Below, piece by piece: positions 33,436 to 42,484 of a DNA stretch of 64,000 nt (position 1 is its first letter; every line of letters begins with the position of its first letter). Position numbers and translations under genes: made by a program. Source of the DNA: JBKBKC01 sp046294265 (GTDB taxonomy: Bacteria; Pseudomonadota; Alphaproteobacteria; Rhodobacterales; Rhodobacteraceae); contig JBKBKC010000005.1 in NCBI GenBank assembly GCA_046294265.1, positions 124,001-188,000 of the forward strand, in the 5' to 3' direction. The notes below the pieces were generated by a model. The model searched no databases. It worked only from the letters and a program-made list of their open reading frames with translations, and had not been told where the DNA came from.

Positions 33436-33654
33436 TCAGAGACCCATGCGCGCGCCGAAGATGCGGCGCACCTCGCCCTCGCGGGTCAGGCCCCGCGCGG
33501 CAAGATCCGCATCGCTGAGCGCGTTGAGCCTGCGCACTTCGCCCATCATCGGGCCATGCTCGGCCAGGCTCATCAGCACGGCCCAGAGGCCCGCGCCAAG
33601 CCGCGACAGAAAGCCGGGACGCGCCGCGGCATGGTTGGTGGTGATCGTCGTCAT
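33436..33654 (-). CDS. DUF1127 (YjiS-like) small protein
   Basis: 72 residues, MTTITTNHAAARPGFLSRLG. The C-terminal half carries the DUF1127 pattern EVRRLNALSDADLAARGLTREGEVRRIF. Such proteins in alphaproteobacteria are small regulators tied to RNA or phosphate/carbon metabolism; no role in urease is established. It stands alone 49 bases upstream of ureE with its own candidate promoter. Confidence 0.85.
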   Translation of the reverse strand: MTTITTNHAAARPGFLSRLGAGLWAVLMSLAEHGPMMGEVRRLNALSDADLAARGLTREGEVRRIFGARMGL

Positions 33655-33697
33655 GGGAAACCCCTTGATGTCTCAAGCCGTTTCCTCCCCTGTGGAA

Positions 33698-33726
33698 AAG
33701 ATGGCGGTGTCTGTGTCCCGGCACAA
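33698..33726 (-). promoter_or_regulatory. Candidate promoter for the DUF1127 gene
   Basis: On the minus strand TTGTGC (33721-33726), 17-base spacer, CATCTT (33698-33703), about 43 bases before the ATG, with GGGGAGG between. The -10 is weak, so this is tentative. Confidence 0.35.
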
Positions 33727-33777
33727 CCGCGCATTGCGCAGGGCCGCGTTGCGGTGCTTGCATGGCGGGGGTCACGT

Positions 33778-34386
33778 TCATGGTGCCCTCGGGCCGATGG
33801 TGACGGGGGCGAACACGCTCAGGTCCTCGCCCAGGCCCCCGCCCGTGGCGCGCAGGATCGCGACACCGAGGGCGGGCAGGAAATCCACCTCTTCCAGCCG
33901 CGCCTCGCCGCCATCGGTGATCCGCGCGGTCACAGTGACCGATGCATAGCGGCACGGGCCGATCACGAGCTCTCCCGCCGCGCGGGCGATGGACGCATAG
34001 ACGATCTCGCCGCCGTCATCGGGGCCATATCGCATCCGGGCCTGTGTGCTCCACTCGTCGCCCAACTCCGGTTCGGGGGGCAGGGGGGCGTCGAAGGTTG
34101 TGATCTCATCGGTGCCGGGCACTGGGTTGCCGTCCTGGTCGAGTTCCGTGATCTCGGTCGCATGGACGCCGTGGACGGCACGGATGCGCAGGCGGAAGCC
34201 GTCGGAATAGGTCCAATCCTCGGTCACGATCCCGTCCGGGGCGCGGGTCAGATAGACGATCGATCCGTCATCCATCGTGACTTCAATCCCGGCCTCGGCA
34301 TCCGCGCGCGACGTGGGGCAGTCATCGGCAAGCGCGGGCAGGGCGCCCAGGATTGAAACCGCAAATGTCGCAAGGCGGAGCATCAT
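33778..34386 (-). CDS. Secreted protein of unknown function within the urease cluster
   Basis: 202 residues, not recognised. Signal peptide MMLRLATFAVSILGALPALA, then DDCPTSRADAEAGIEV. The mature domain is acidic and beta-rich with two Cys residues (CPTS near residue 23 and GPCRYASV near 145) that may form a disulfide. There are no metal motifs. It lies between ureC and the DUF1127/ureE genes on the same strand, 47 bases after ureC, so it may be transcribed with urease. Probably periplasmic. Confidence 0.75.
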   Translation of the reverse strand: MMLRLATFAVSILGALPALADDCPTSRADAEAGIEVTMDDGSIVYLTRAPDGIVTEDWTYSDGFRLRIRAVHGVHATEITELDQDGNPVPGTDEITTFDAPLPPEPELGDEWSTQARMRYGPDDGGEIVYASIARAAGELVIGPCRYASVTVTARITDGGEARLEEVDFLPALGVAILRATGGGLGEDLSVFAPVTIGPRAP

Positions 34387-34433
34387 GCATATCCTCCCAT
34401 GGTTGGGATCAGGATAATCCCGATCCGCCCCGG

Positions 34434-36140
34434 TCAGTAAAGGAAATAGCGCTGCGCCAAAGGCAGCTCGCGCGCAGGCTCGCAGGTCAGCAGAACGCCG
34501 TCGGCACGCACCTCGTAGGTTTCGGGGTTCACATCGATCTGCGGGGTGGCATCGTTCAGCCGCATGTCGCGCTTGGCCACGCCGCGCGTCCCCTCCACCG
34601 CCACCGTCTTCTTGGCCAGGCCCAACCGCGCGCCGATGCCATCGGCCTGCGCCGCCGCCGAGACGAAGCTGACCGAGGACGCGGTGCGGCTGCGGCCATA
34701 GGCGCCGAACATCGGGCGCGAATGCACCGGCTGCGCAGGGATCGACCCGTTCGGGTCGCCCATCTGCGCCAGCGTGATGGTGCCGGCCACCAGCACCATC
34801 TCGGGCTTGGCACCAAAGAAGGCGGGCGACCAGAGCACCAGATCGGCGCGCTTGCCCGTCTCGATGCTGCCGATGTGGCGGCTCATGCCATGCACGATGG
34901 CGGGGTTGATGGTGTATTTGGCGATGTAGCGGCGCACGCGCAGGTTGTCGTTGGCCCCCTGTTCTCCCTCCAGCCGCCCGCGCTGCACCTTCATCTTGTG
35001 CGCGGTCTGCCAGGTGCGGATGATGACTTCGCCCACCCGCCCCATCGCCTGGCTGTCCGAGGCCATCACGCTGAAGGCCCCCAGATCGTGCAGGATATCC
35101 TCGGCCGCGATGGTCTCGCGGCGGATGCGGCTTTCGGCAAAGGCCACATCCTCGGGCACGCGACGGTCAAGGTGGTGGCAGACCATCAGCATGTCGAGGT
35201 GTTCCTCGACCGTGTTCACCGTGTAGGGCATGGTGGGGTTGGTGGAACTGGGCAGGATGTTCTGGGAACTCACCACCTTGATGATGTCGGGCGCGTGTCC
35301 GCCGCCTGCACCTTCGGTGTGATAGGCGTGGATGGTGCGGCCCTTGATGGCGGCGATGGTGTTTTCTACGAACCCGCTTTCGTTCAGCGTGTCGGTATGG
35401 ATCATCACCTGCACGTCCATCGCATCGGCCACCGTCAGGCAGCAGTCGATGGCGGCGGGGGTGGTGCCCCAATCCTCGTGCAGTTTCAGGGCGGCGGCGC
35501 CTGCGCGCACCTGTTCCTCCAGCGCCGCGGGCAAGCTGGCGTTCCCCTTGCCCGCAAAGCCGAGGTTCACCGGAAAGGCGTCGGACGATTGCAGCATGCG
35601 CCCGATATGCCAGGCCCCCGGCGTGCAGGTGGTGGCCAGCGTGCCGTGGGCGGGGCCGGTGCCGCCGCCGAACATCGTGGTGATGCCCGAATGCAGCGCG
35701 TCGTCGATCTGCTGGGGGCAGATGAAGTGGATATGCGCGTCAAACCCGCCGGCGGTCAGGATGCGCCCCTCGCCCGCGATGATCTCGGTGCCCGGCCCGA
35801 TGATCACGGTCACGCCGGGTTGCGTATCGGGGTTGCCCGCCTTGCCGATACTGTGGATCAGCCCGTCGCGCAGCCCCACGTCCGCCTTGTAGATGCCCGT
35901 CCAGTCCACGATCAGGGCGTTGGTGATCACGGTGTCCATCGCGCCTGCCGCGCGGGTGACCTGGGACTGGCCCATGCCGTCGCGGATGACCTTGCCGCCG
36001 CCGAATTTCACCTCTTCCCCGTAGGTCGTGAAGTCTTTCTCAACTTCGATGACAAGATCGGTATCGCCCAGCCGCACCCGGTCGCCGGTGGTCGGGCCAT
36101 ACATCGCGGCATAGGTGGCGCGAGAGATCGTGGCGGGCAT
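34434..36140 (-). CDS. ureC: Urease subunit alpha
   Basis: 568 residues, the usual length. Catalytic subunit that hydrolyses urea to ammonia and carbamate at a dinickel site. Visible ligands: HIH at 136-138, carbamylated Lys219 in AALKLHEDWG, His248 and His274 (IHT, AYHTEGAGGGH), and the flap/active-site VCHHLD with His322-323. It starts MPATISRATYAAMYGPTTGD. It is separated from ureB by the small Met-rich gene and followed by the secreted-protein gene. Confidence 0.98.
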   Translation of the reverse strand: MPATISRATYAAMYGPTTGDRVRLGDTDLVIEVEKDFTTYGEEVKFGGGKVIRDGMGQSQVTRAAGAMDTVITNALIVDWTGIYKADVGLRDGLIHSIGKAGNPDTQPGVTVIIGPGTEIIAGEGRILTAGGFDAHIHFICPQQIDDALHSGITTMFGGGTGPAHGTLATTCTPGAWHIGRMLQSSDAFPVNLGFAGKGNASLPAALEEQVRAGAAALKLHEDWGTTPAAIDCCLTVADAMDVQVMIHTDTLNESGFVENTIAAIKGRTIHAYHTEGAGGGHAPDIIKVVSSQNILPSSTNPTMPYTVNTVEEHLDMLMVCHHLDRRVPEDVAFAESRIRRETIAAEDILHDLGAFSVMASDSQAMGRVGEVIIRTWQTAHKMKVQRGRLEGEQGANDNLRVRRYIAKYTINPAIVHGMSRHIGSIETGKRADLVLWSPAFFGAKPEMVLVAGTITLAQMGDPNGSIPAQPVHSRPMFGAYGRSRTASSVSFVSAAAQADGIGARLGLAKKTVAVEGTRGVAKRDMRLNDATPQIDVNPETYEVRADGVLLTCEPARELPLAQRYFLY

Positions 36141-36167
36141 GGCTGTTCCCTCTTCAGGTGGTCGGGG

Positions 36168-36494
36168 CTATTCGGGCGATCCAGGGCCGCGCGCGGCAAG
36201 GCGCCGGGCATTGGCGCGGGTGGTGCGGGCCACGGGTCGCAGGCCTGCCTCGGCGATGCGGGCGGGCGAATGGCCTTTCATCGCGGCGCGCACCATGGCC
36301 TGCCCGCTGTCCTGCGCGGCCGTCATCTTTTCCGACGACATGCGCGCGTTCTCGGAAGGTTGCACGCGCCACATGCCCGCAAGGCCCATCATCCGCATGG
36401 CGATCACCATCTGCGCCTGGCCCAGCATCACCGAGGTCTTGATGGATAGCCGGATAAGCTCGGCCGGGTTCATCATCGGGATCATATTCTCCAC
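36168..36494 (-). CDS. Met-rich small protein between ureB and ureC
   Basis: 108 residues, MENMIPMMNPAELIRLSIKT. Methionine and alanine are unusually common in the first 60 residues (AQMVIAMRMMGLAGMW), forming likely amphipathic helices; the C-terminal third is Arg-rich. Genes like this are found in this position in Rhodobacterales urease operons and have been labelled antifreeze protein from composition alone, a name I would not take as functional. It lies 30 bases after ureB and 27 before ureC. Function unknown. Confidence 0.75.
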   Translation of the reverse strand: MENMIPMMNPAELIRLSIKTSVMLGQAQMVIAMRMMGLAGMWRVQPSENARMSSEKMTAAQDSGQAMVRAAMKGHSPARIAEAGLRPVARTTRANARRLAARGPGSPE

Positions 36495-36524
36495 TCCTTT
36501 GGGCGCAAAGCCCGGGAATCGTGA

Positions 36525-36830
36525 TCAGAGCGGCCCCATGACCGCCGCGCTAAACCCATATACCCTGCGCAGCCCGCCAAACGGCACCAGCCGCACCTCG
36601 CGGGTCTGGCCCGGCTCGAACCGCACGGCCGTTCCCGCCGCGATGTCGAGCCGTTGTCCCCGCGCAGCGTCTCGGTCGAAGGAGAGGCCCGGGTTGGCCT
36701 CGGCAAAGTGGTAGTGGCTGCCCACCTGCACCGGCCGGTCGCCAGTGTTGGCCACCAAGAGGACCGTCACCGTCGCACCGGCGTTCAAGGTGATGTCGCC
36801 AGGGGCGGTGATGATCTCTCCGGGGATCAT
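36525..36830 (-). CDS. ureB: Urease subunit beta
   Basis: 101 residues from the ATG at 36830 (MIPGEIITAPGDITLNAG), the family start. Conserved VANTGDRPVQVGSHYHFAEANPGLSFDR and GTAVRFEPGQTREVRLV. Structural subunit of the UreABC trimer. It starts 4 bases after hupE ends. Confidence 0.97.
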   Translation of the reverse strand: MIPGEIITAPGDITLNAGATVTVLLVANTGDRPVQVGSHYHFAEANPGLSFDRDAARGQRLDIAAGTAVRFEPGQTREVRLVPFGGLRRVYGFSAAVMGPL

Positions 36831-36834
36831 GCAG

Positions 36835-37443
36835 TCACCCCAGCGCCAACGCGAGCCCGGCCAGCGCCGTGCCCCCGCCCGCCACGCGCGGCAGCACCGC
36901 ACTGGCCCGCCGCAACAGCGCGCCAAGTGCGATGCCGGCGATGTGCAGGCCCATCGTCGCGAGCGCAAAGCCCGCGGCATAAGTCGCAACGCCCACCGTC
37001 GGACCTTCGGCCCCATGCGAATGTCCATGCGCCACCCCGAAGAGCGCCACCAAGCCCAACACGGGCACCAGCGGCACCCGCACCGCCAGCGCCACCGCCA
37101 CGCCCAGCACGACGATGGAGGCCAGGATCATGGGCTCCACCCCCGCAAAAGACAGACCCGCCGCCCCCATCACGCCCCCGGCCAGCATCGCCGCCACAAA
37201 GGCCACCGGCATCGCCCAGACCGCACGCCCGCCCGTCATCACCGCGAGCAAACCGACCGCCACCATGGCCAGCACATGGTCGAGCCCGCCGACCGGATGC
37301 CCCAGGCCCGACGCGAATGCGCCGCCCTCGTGCCCCCCCGGATGGGCCAGCGCCACGACCGGGATCATCAGCACCGGCGCCGCCAGCAGCAGCGCAAAGG
37401 GCAACATCGAGGGTCGGGTGGCAGTCCTGGGTCTTGCGGGCAT
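36835..37443 (-). CDS. hupE: HupE/UreJ-family nickel permease candidate
   Basis: 202 residues with about six to seven membrane helices after a signal-like first segment. HPGGHEGGAFASGLGHPVGGLDHVLAMVAVG carries the HPxxGxDHxLxM motif of HupE/UreJ, and GVAHGHSHGAE is a second His cluster. Family members move nickel or cobalt and are often set inside urease or hydrogenase operons, as here between ureA and ureB. Confidence 0.92.
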   Translation of the reverse strand: MPARPRTATRPSMLPFALLLAAPVLMIPVVALAHPGGHEGGAFASGLGHPVGGLDHVLAMVAVGLLAVMTGGRAVWAMPVAFVAAMLAGGVMGAAGLSFAGVEPMILASIVVLGVAVALAVRVPLVPVLGLVALFGVAHGHSHGAEGPTVGVATYAAGFALATMGLHIAGIALGALLRRASAVLPRVAGGGTALAGLALALG

Positions 37444-37452
37444 GAAAACCTC

Positions 37453-37755
37453 TCAGCGGATCGGGTGGTGCACGGTCACGAGTTTCGTGCCGTCTGGAAA
37501 GGTGGCCTCAACCTGCACGGTCTCGATCATCTCGGGGATGCCGGCCATGCATTGCTCGCGGGTGATGACATGTGCGCCCGCCTCCATCAGGTCGGCCACG
37601 CTGCGGCCGTCGCGCGCACCCTCGACCACGAAATCGGTGATGAGGGCGATGGCCTCGGGATGGTTCAGACGGACACCCCGCTGCAACCTGCACCGTGCCA
37701 CCATGGCAGCGAGGCTGATCAAGAGCTTGTCCTTTTCACGCGGTGTCAGGTTCAT
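37453..37755 (-). CDS. ureA: Urease subunit gamma
   Basis: 100 residues, MNLTPREKDKLLISLAAMVA, with RGVRLNHPEAIALI and HVITREQCMAGIPEMIETVQVEATFPDGTKLVTVH, all standard for UreA. Gap of 9 bases on each side to ureD and hupE. Confidence 0.97.
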   Translation of the reverse strand: MNLTPREKDKLLISLAAMVARCRLQRGVRLNHPEAIALITDFVVEGARDGRSVADLMEAGAHVITREQCMAGIPEMIETVQVEATFPDGTKLVTVHHPIR

Positions 37756-37764
37756 GATGGCCCT

Positions 37765-38610
37765 TCAGCTTTGCCACACGCGGGGCAGGGGCCGCCCGGC
37801 CCGCAACACCGCCAGCGCGCGCAGGATCTGGCGGCGCAGCGGCAGCCCGTCCCAGGCCAGCAGGCGCAGCACCAGCCGCCCCTCCATAGCCGAGGCGCCC
37901 GATTCCACCTCCGGCTGGTCCAGCACCGCGCGCAGCGGCTCCAACAGGTCGCCCGCATCGGGGCGGACCAGCGCGATGGTGGCAAAGGCCCGCGCCCCGC
38001 CCAAAATCGCCGGGCCGCCCGCCCGCGCCAACGTCCGCGTATCCAGCGCCAGCGGCTCGGTCCAGACCGGACGCCCGGCCCGCAGAACCTCGCGCCGGTC
38101 GTGAAAGTGCAGGCCCCGCAGCGTCTCACCCATGGCATGACGGCCCAGGATCACGCTTTCCAGAAACAGGCAGCCCGCGCCCGGGGCAAGGTCGATGCTC
38201 ACCGCTCGGGCCAGCGACGCGCCGTCGAACAGGATCGTCTCCTGCGGCAACCAATCAAGCCAGCCACCCTCGCCCACCCGCAGCGTCACGCCGACCTGTG
38301 CCGACCCGCCCGAACTGGCATAGGCGCGCTCAGCCGTCTGGGTGGTGGCGGTGGCCCTGATCCCCGGGGCAAGGTCCAGCGACAGCGCCATCCGGTCGCC
38401 CCCGGTCAGCCCGCCTGCGGTGTTGAGGAACACAACCTCGGGCGCATCTGTGCCCAGCCCTGACAGGATCGCCTTGGCCGATCCTTCCTGCATCACCCGG
38501 TCCGGCATCGCCCCGGCAGGCCCCGCCTTCAGCCGCACCTCGGCCCGTCCCCTGGCGCGCTGGTGCGCGGACGGGGAAGCGTCGCGGTGCGGGGTGGGCG
38601 TGTCGAGCAT
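37765..38610 (-). CDS. ureD: Urease accessory protein UreD
   Basis: 281 residues from the ATG at 38610, with a perfect AGGAGG 5 bases upstream; the longer frame is discarded. VVFLNTAGGLTGGDRMALSLDL and WLPQETILFDGASL are the UreD signatures. It forms the scaffold for UreF and UreG on apo-urease. First gene of the urease operon; its promoter must lie in the 200-base gap shared with the divergent ABC-F gene, which holds an AT-rich TTATTTAGG stretch but no box I can assign safely. Confidence 0.93.
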   Translation of the reverse strand: MLDTPTPHRDASPSAHQRARGRAEVRLKAGPAGAMPDRVMQEGSAKAILSGLGTDAPEVVFLNTAGGLTGGDRMALSLDLAPGIRATATTQTAERAYASSGGSAQVGVTLRVGEGGWLDWLPQETILFDGASLARAVSIDLAPGAGCLFLESVILGRHAMGETLRGLHFHDRREVLRAGRPVWTEPLALDTRTLARAGGPAILGGARAFATIALVRPDAGDLLEPLRAVLDQPEVESGASAMEGRLVLRLLAWDGLPLRRQILRALAVLRAGRPLPRVWQS

Positions 38611-38810
38611 GGGGCCTCCTCCAACGCAGATCAGCACCGCGCGGGCGGGGACGCAAAGACCCAGCCGCGCCTGCTGCCCAGCGCGGCACTGGAAATGCGC
38701 GGAAGATCGGCATTGTGTCAGCTTTCGCCCGTTATTTAGGCGGAAGCGGAACGTCCAATCCTGCATGCCCACCGTTGACGCCGCCCCAAGGCCCGCATAG
38801 GTCGCGCGGC

Positions 38811-40616
38811 ATGGCACGCGCACCGCTTTTGCAGATCTCCGGCATCTCGCTCACCTTCGGGGGGGCGCCGATTTTCGATGACCTCGGCCTTGTGGTGCAG
38901 GAAGGGGACCGGGTGGCGCTGGTGGGGCGCAACGGGTCGGGCAAGTCCACGCTGATGAAGGTGATGGCGGGGCTGGTCGAGGCCGACCGGGGTGCCCGCG
39001 TGGTGCCGCAGGGCATCACGGTGGGCTATATGGAGCAGGACCCTGGCATGGCGGGGTTCGAGACATTGGGCGACTACGCCGCCTCCGGCCTCTCGCCGGA
39101 CGAATCATGGCGGGTGGATGCGGCAGCCGAGGGCCTTGGCTTTCGCGCCGACGCGCCGGTGGCCACCGCCTCGGGTGGCGAGCGCAGGCGTGCGGCACTG
39201 GCCAAGCTGATGGCAGAGGCACCCGACCTGATGCTGCTGGACGAGCCGACGAACCACCTCGACATCGCCGCGATCCAATGGCTGGAGGCCGAGTTGCGGG
39301 CGACCCGCGCGGGGTTCGTGCTGATCAGCCACGACCGGGCGTTCCTCTCGGCGCTCACGAAGGCCACGCTCTGGATCGACAGGGGGCAGGTGCGGCGGCG
39401 CGAGTCGGGCTTTGACGGGTTCGAGGAATGGCGCGAGACGATCTGGGAAGAAGAGGACCAGGCCCGCCACAAGCTGGACCGCAAGATCAAGGCCGAGGCG
39501 AAATGGGCCGTGGAGGGGATCAGCGCACGCCGCAAGCGCAACCAGGGCAGGGTGCGGGCACTTGCCGCGCTGCGGGCCGAGCGGTCGTCGCAGATCCGCC
39601 GTCAGGGCGGGGCGGCGATGGCGCTGGAGGCCGGGCAGCAATCGGGCGCGCGGGTGATCGAGGCGCGGGGCGTGATGCATGCCTTTGGTGACCGTGTGAT
39701 CGCGCGGGGGCTGGACCTGCGGGTGATGCGGGGCGACCGCGTTGCCTTTGTGGGGCCGAACGGCGTGGGCAAGACCACGCTTCTGAACTTGCTCACGGGC
39801 AAGATCGCGCCGGACGGGGGCGAGATCCGGCTGGGCACGGGCCTGAACATCGCGGTCTATGACCAGACCCGCGCGGCGCTGGACCCCGAGGCGACGCTGT
39901 GGGACAGCCTGACCAATGACCCGCTCTTGGGCGTCTCGGGGCAGGGCGATCAGGTGATGGTGCGCGGGGCGCCGCGGCATGTGATGGGATACCTCAAGGA
40001 TTTCCTGTTCGACGAACGCCAGGCCCGGGCGCCGGTCAAAAGCCTGTCGGGCGGCGAGAAGGCGCGGCTGTTGCTGGCGCGGATCATGGCGCGGGAGTCG
40101 AACCTGCTGATCCTGGACGAGCCGACCAACGATCTGGACATCGAGACGCTGGACCTGTTGCAAGATGTGCTGGGCGATTATCCGGGCACGGTGCTGCTGG
40201 TCAGCCACGACCGCGATTTCATCGACCGCGTTGCAACGCAAACCGTTGCCATGGAGGGCGAGGGGAGGATCACCGTCTATCCGGGCGGCTGGACCGACTA
40301 TGTGACGCAGCGCGTGGTGGGGCCGGAAATCGACGTGAAACCAGAGGTTTCCGCGCCGAAGCCGACGCAGAAGGTGAAGAAGGCCAACGAGGGGCTCACG
40401 ATCCCCGAGCGGAAACGGCTGGACGACCTGCCCGCCCTGATCGCGCGGCTGGAGGCCGAGATCGCCAAGCTGTCGCAGCTTTTGTCCGATCCCGACCTCT
40501 TCACCCGCGAGCCCGCGAAGTTCGCCAAGGCCAGCCAGATGATGACCGAACGGCAGGCAGCACTGGCTGCGGCCGAGGAGGACTGGCTGGCGCTGGCCGA
40601 ACGCGCCGGAGGCTAG
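38811..40616 (+). CDS. ABC-F family ATPase (Uup type)
   Basis: 601 residues from the ATG at 38811. Two ABC domains: Walker A GRNGSGKST and GPNGVGKTT, signatures ASGGERRRAAL and LSGGEKARLLL, Walker B LMLLDEPTNHLD and LLILDEPTNDLD. There is no membrane domain. The linker between them is charged and helical (P-site tRNA interaction motif region), and the C-terminus is a coiled coil (LIARLEAEIAKLSQLLSDPD) as in Uup. These soluble proteins act on ribosomes or DNA-related processes; no resistance role is implied. Convergent with the SDR gene, 14 bases apart. Confidence 0.92.
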   Translation: MARAPLLQISGISLTFGGAPIFDDLGLVVQEGDRVALVGRNGSGKSTLMKVMAGLVEADRGARVVPQGITVGYMEQDPGMAGFETLGDYAASGLSPDESWRVDAAAEGLGFRADAPVATASGGERRRAALAKLMAEAPDLMLLDEPTNHLDIAAIQWLEAELRATRAGFVLISHDRAFLSALTKATLWIDRGQVRRRESGFDGFEEWRETIWEEEDQARHKLDRKIKAEAKWAVEGISARRKRNQGRVRALAALRAERSSQIRRQGGAAMALEAGQQSGARVIEARGVMHAFGDRVIARGLDLRVMRGDRVAFVGPNGVGKTTLLNLLTGKIAPDGGEIRLGTGLNIAVYDQTRAALDPEATLWDSLTNDPLLGVSGQGDQVMVRGAPRHVMGYLKDFLFDERQARAPVKSLSGGEKARLLLARIMARESNLLILDEPTNDLDIETLDLLQDVLGDYPGTVLLVSHDRDFIDRVATQTVAMEGEGRITVYPGGWTDYVTQRVVGPEIDVKPEVSAPKPTQKVKKANEGLTIPERKRLDDLPALIARLEAEIAKLSQLLSDPDLFTREPAKFAKASQMMTERQAALAAAEEDWLALAERAGG

Positions 40617-40630
40617 GGCGCGCAGGCGCC

Positions 40631-41377
40631 TCAGCGCATCCGCAGCGCGCCGTCCAGCCGGATGACCTCGCCGTTCAGATAGCCGCAGGTCAGGATGAAC
40701 ATCACCAGCGCCGCGAATTCCGCAGGGTCGCCCAGACGGCGGGGAAAGGGGACATCCGCGGCAAGCGCCGTCTGCACATCCGGCGGCAACCCCTGCAGCA
40801 TCGGGGTCAGGAACACGCCGGGTGCTATGGCGCAGACGCGGATGCCAAGGCTGGCGAGATCGCGGGCGGCGGGCAGGGTCATTGCGGCGATGCCGCCCTT
40901 GGAGGCGGCATAGGCGGCCTGCCCCTTTTGCCCGTCATAGGCGGCGATCGAGGCAGTGTTGACGATCACCCCCCGCTCCGGCCCCGGATTGTCGGCCATG
41001 GCGGCGGCGGCAAGGCGCATCACGTTGAAGGTGCCGCTCAGGTTGATGTCGATGGTGGTGTGGAACTGGCCAAGGGGATGCGGCCCGTCGCGCCCGACGA
41101 TCCGCGCAGCCGGGGCAATTCCCGCGCAGTTGACGAGGGCGGTCAGTCCCCCCATCGCGGCAAGCGCGGTTGAAATCCCTGCGCTGACAGAGCTTTCCTG
41201 CGTGACGTTCACGTGGGCGAACGTGCTTCCGGTCTCGGCCGCGAGGGCCGCGCCGCGATCCGCGTCAAGGTCGAACAGGCAGACCCGGGCACCCGCCTGC
41301 CGCAGGGCGCGCACCGTCGCCGCACCCAGGCCCGAGGCCCCGCCGGTCACGATGGCGCAGGTTTTGGCGATCTCCAT
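40631..41377 (-). CDS. SDR-family 3-hydroxyacyl-CoA dehydrogenase type 2-like
   Basis: 248 residues. GGASGLGAATVRAL NAD motif, FDLD acidic residues that favour NAD, NCAGIAPA, and YAASKGGIAAMTLPAARDLA at the active site. The pattern including RDGPHPLGQFHTTIDINL is close to HSD17B10-type 3-hydroxyacyl-CoA dehydrogenases. A beta-oxidation or branched acyl-CoA role is likely. Single gene, 18 bases after the TPM gene's end on the opposite side of its start. Confidence 0.85.
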   Translation of the reverse strand: MEIAKTCAIVTGGASGLGAATVRALRQAGARVCLFDLDADRGAALAAETGSTFAHVNVTQESSVSAGISTALAAMGGLTALVNCAGIAPAARIVGRDGPHPLGQFHTTIDINLSGTFNVMRLAAAAMADNPGPERGVIVNTASIAAYDGQKGQAAYAASKGGIAAMTLPAARDLASLGIRVCAIAPGVFLTPMLQGLPPDVQTALAADVPFPRRLGDPAEFAALVMFILTCGYLNGEVIRLDGALRMR

Positions 41378-41395
41378 GGGCTGTCCTTTCCCTGC

Positions 41396-42325
41396 CTACC
41401 AGCGGCCCGAGGCGCCGCCGCCCGAGGACCTTCCGCCACCGAACCCGCCTGACGACGACGACTTGCGCGCCTCGGACAGCGACGGGATGGCGCGAAACCT
41501 GACATCGTCATGCCCGCAGGCGGCGCAGGTGGTGTGTTCGGCCATCTGTCCGCGCGTGGTCTCGCCCGGCTCTGTCTCGACGCTGCGGCGGCGTGCGAGG
41601 CGGCGCGCGCGGCATTGCGGGCAGGCCCGGAGGCGGGTCAGCGCATCCCCGATGCCGCGCCGCAGATGGAAGGCGATCATCCCGGCCGCGAGGGTCAGAA
41701 AGGCCGCCAGCGACCAATCCGTGCCGCCGCCGAACCCTTCGGTTTCCGTGACTTGCCGGCCTTCCTTGAAGGGGCGCGCGATGTGTTCGAACACGCCGGC
41801 CACGCCCGCCTCGATCCCTTCGGCATAGCGGTCCTCGCGAAAGGCGGGCAGCATCAGGCTGTCGATCACCCGGTGCGCGCGCCCGTCATAGACGGCCGGA
41901 TAGCCCGCCCCGAGGGCGATGCGCAGCTCGCGGTCGCCCGTCGCCACGAGGATGAGGATGCCATCGTTGCGCTCAGGATCGCCGATCCCCCAGGCGTTGA
42001 AGCTGCGCGTGGCGAAGGCGTCGAGCCGCCCGGTATCGCCATGATCCGCACGGCGGTCGATCACCGCCAGCACGACATGCACGCCGGTTTCGGCGCGACC
42101 GGCGCGCAGGGCCCCGGCGATGCGGGCCTCGACCTCGGGCGGAAGGGCGTCCGCGAAATCGCTGACGGTATCGGAGAGGGGGGCGGGCAGGGTTTGCGCG
42201 AGGACCGCGAGGGGAAGGCCCAGACCGAGGACCAGCAAGGCCAGCCAGCGGCGCGCCGCGCGCCAAGGCTGCGGGGCGCGGGTGTGGTCGGGCGGCGACG
42301 CGACGGGACGGGCAGGGTGCGTCAT
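41396..42325 (-). CDS. TPM-domain membrane protein (YgcG family)
   Basis: 309 residues from the ATG at 42325 with AGGAGG upstream. A hydrophobic segment (WLALLVLGLGLPLAVLAQ) acts as signal or anchor; residues ~45-170 are the TPM (YgcG/MOLO1-type) domain (LSDTVSDFADALPPEVEARI, WGIGDPERNDGILILVA, IALGAGYPAVYDG). A second membrane helix (SLAAFLTLAAGMIAFHL) precedes a zinc-ribbon (CPQC...CAAC) and a Gly/Ser tail ending GGGRSSGGGASGRW. TPM domains are linked to photosystem II repair in plants, but bacterial function is unclear. Confidence 0.87.
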   Translation of the reverse strand: MTHPARPVASPPDHTRAPQPWRAARRWLALLVLGLGLPLAVLAQTLPAPLSDTVSDFADALPPEVEARIAGALRAGRAETGVHVVLAVIDRRADHGDTGRLDAFATRSFNAWGIGDPERNDGILILVATGDRELRIALGAGYPAVYDGRAHRVIDSLMLPAFREDRYAEGIEAGVAGVFEHIARPFKEGRQVTETEGFGGGTDWSLAAFLTLAAGMIAFHLRRGIGDALTRLRACPQCRARRLARRRSVETEPGETTRGQMAEHTTCAACGHDDVRFRAIPSLSEARKSSSSGGFGGGRSSGGGASGRW

Positions 42326-42468
42326 CGGGTCCTCCTTGCGGGACATGGGGCATGTCGGAGGGCGGATTGGCAAGGGGCAGGCGCCCGGTGTGTTATATCA
42401 GGGGGTTAGGTGATCCCACGGCTGCCAGCCCGTGTCAGCTTTGCGTCGGTTTTGCGTCTGGCATCCGT

Positions 42469-42484
42469 CCCGACACGTGTCGGG
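42469..42484. promoter_or_regulatory. Perfect 16-bp palindrome upstream of cysS
   Basis: CCCGACACGTGTCGGG is perfectly self-complementary and lies in the 372-base gap between the divergent TPM gene and cysS, about 214 bases before the cysS start. It contains the CACGTG core. It could be an operator or a cruciform/hairpin; no regulator can be named. The rest of this gap shows no convincing gene; a short frame at 42410-42631 has no ribosome site. Confidence 0.4.

Noticed and set aside
34353..36449. 698-codon frame antisense to ureC
   Set aside because: The urease alpha subunit on the other strand is unmistakable; the antisense product has shadow-frame composition.
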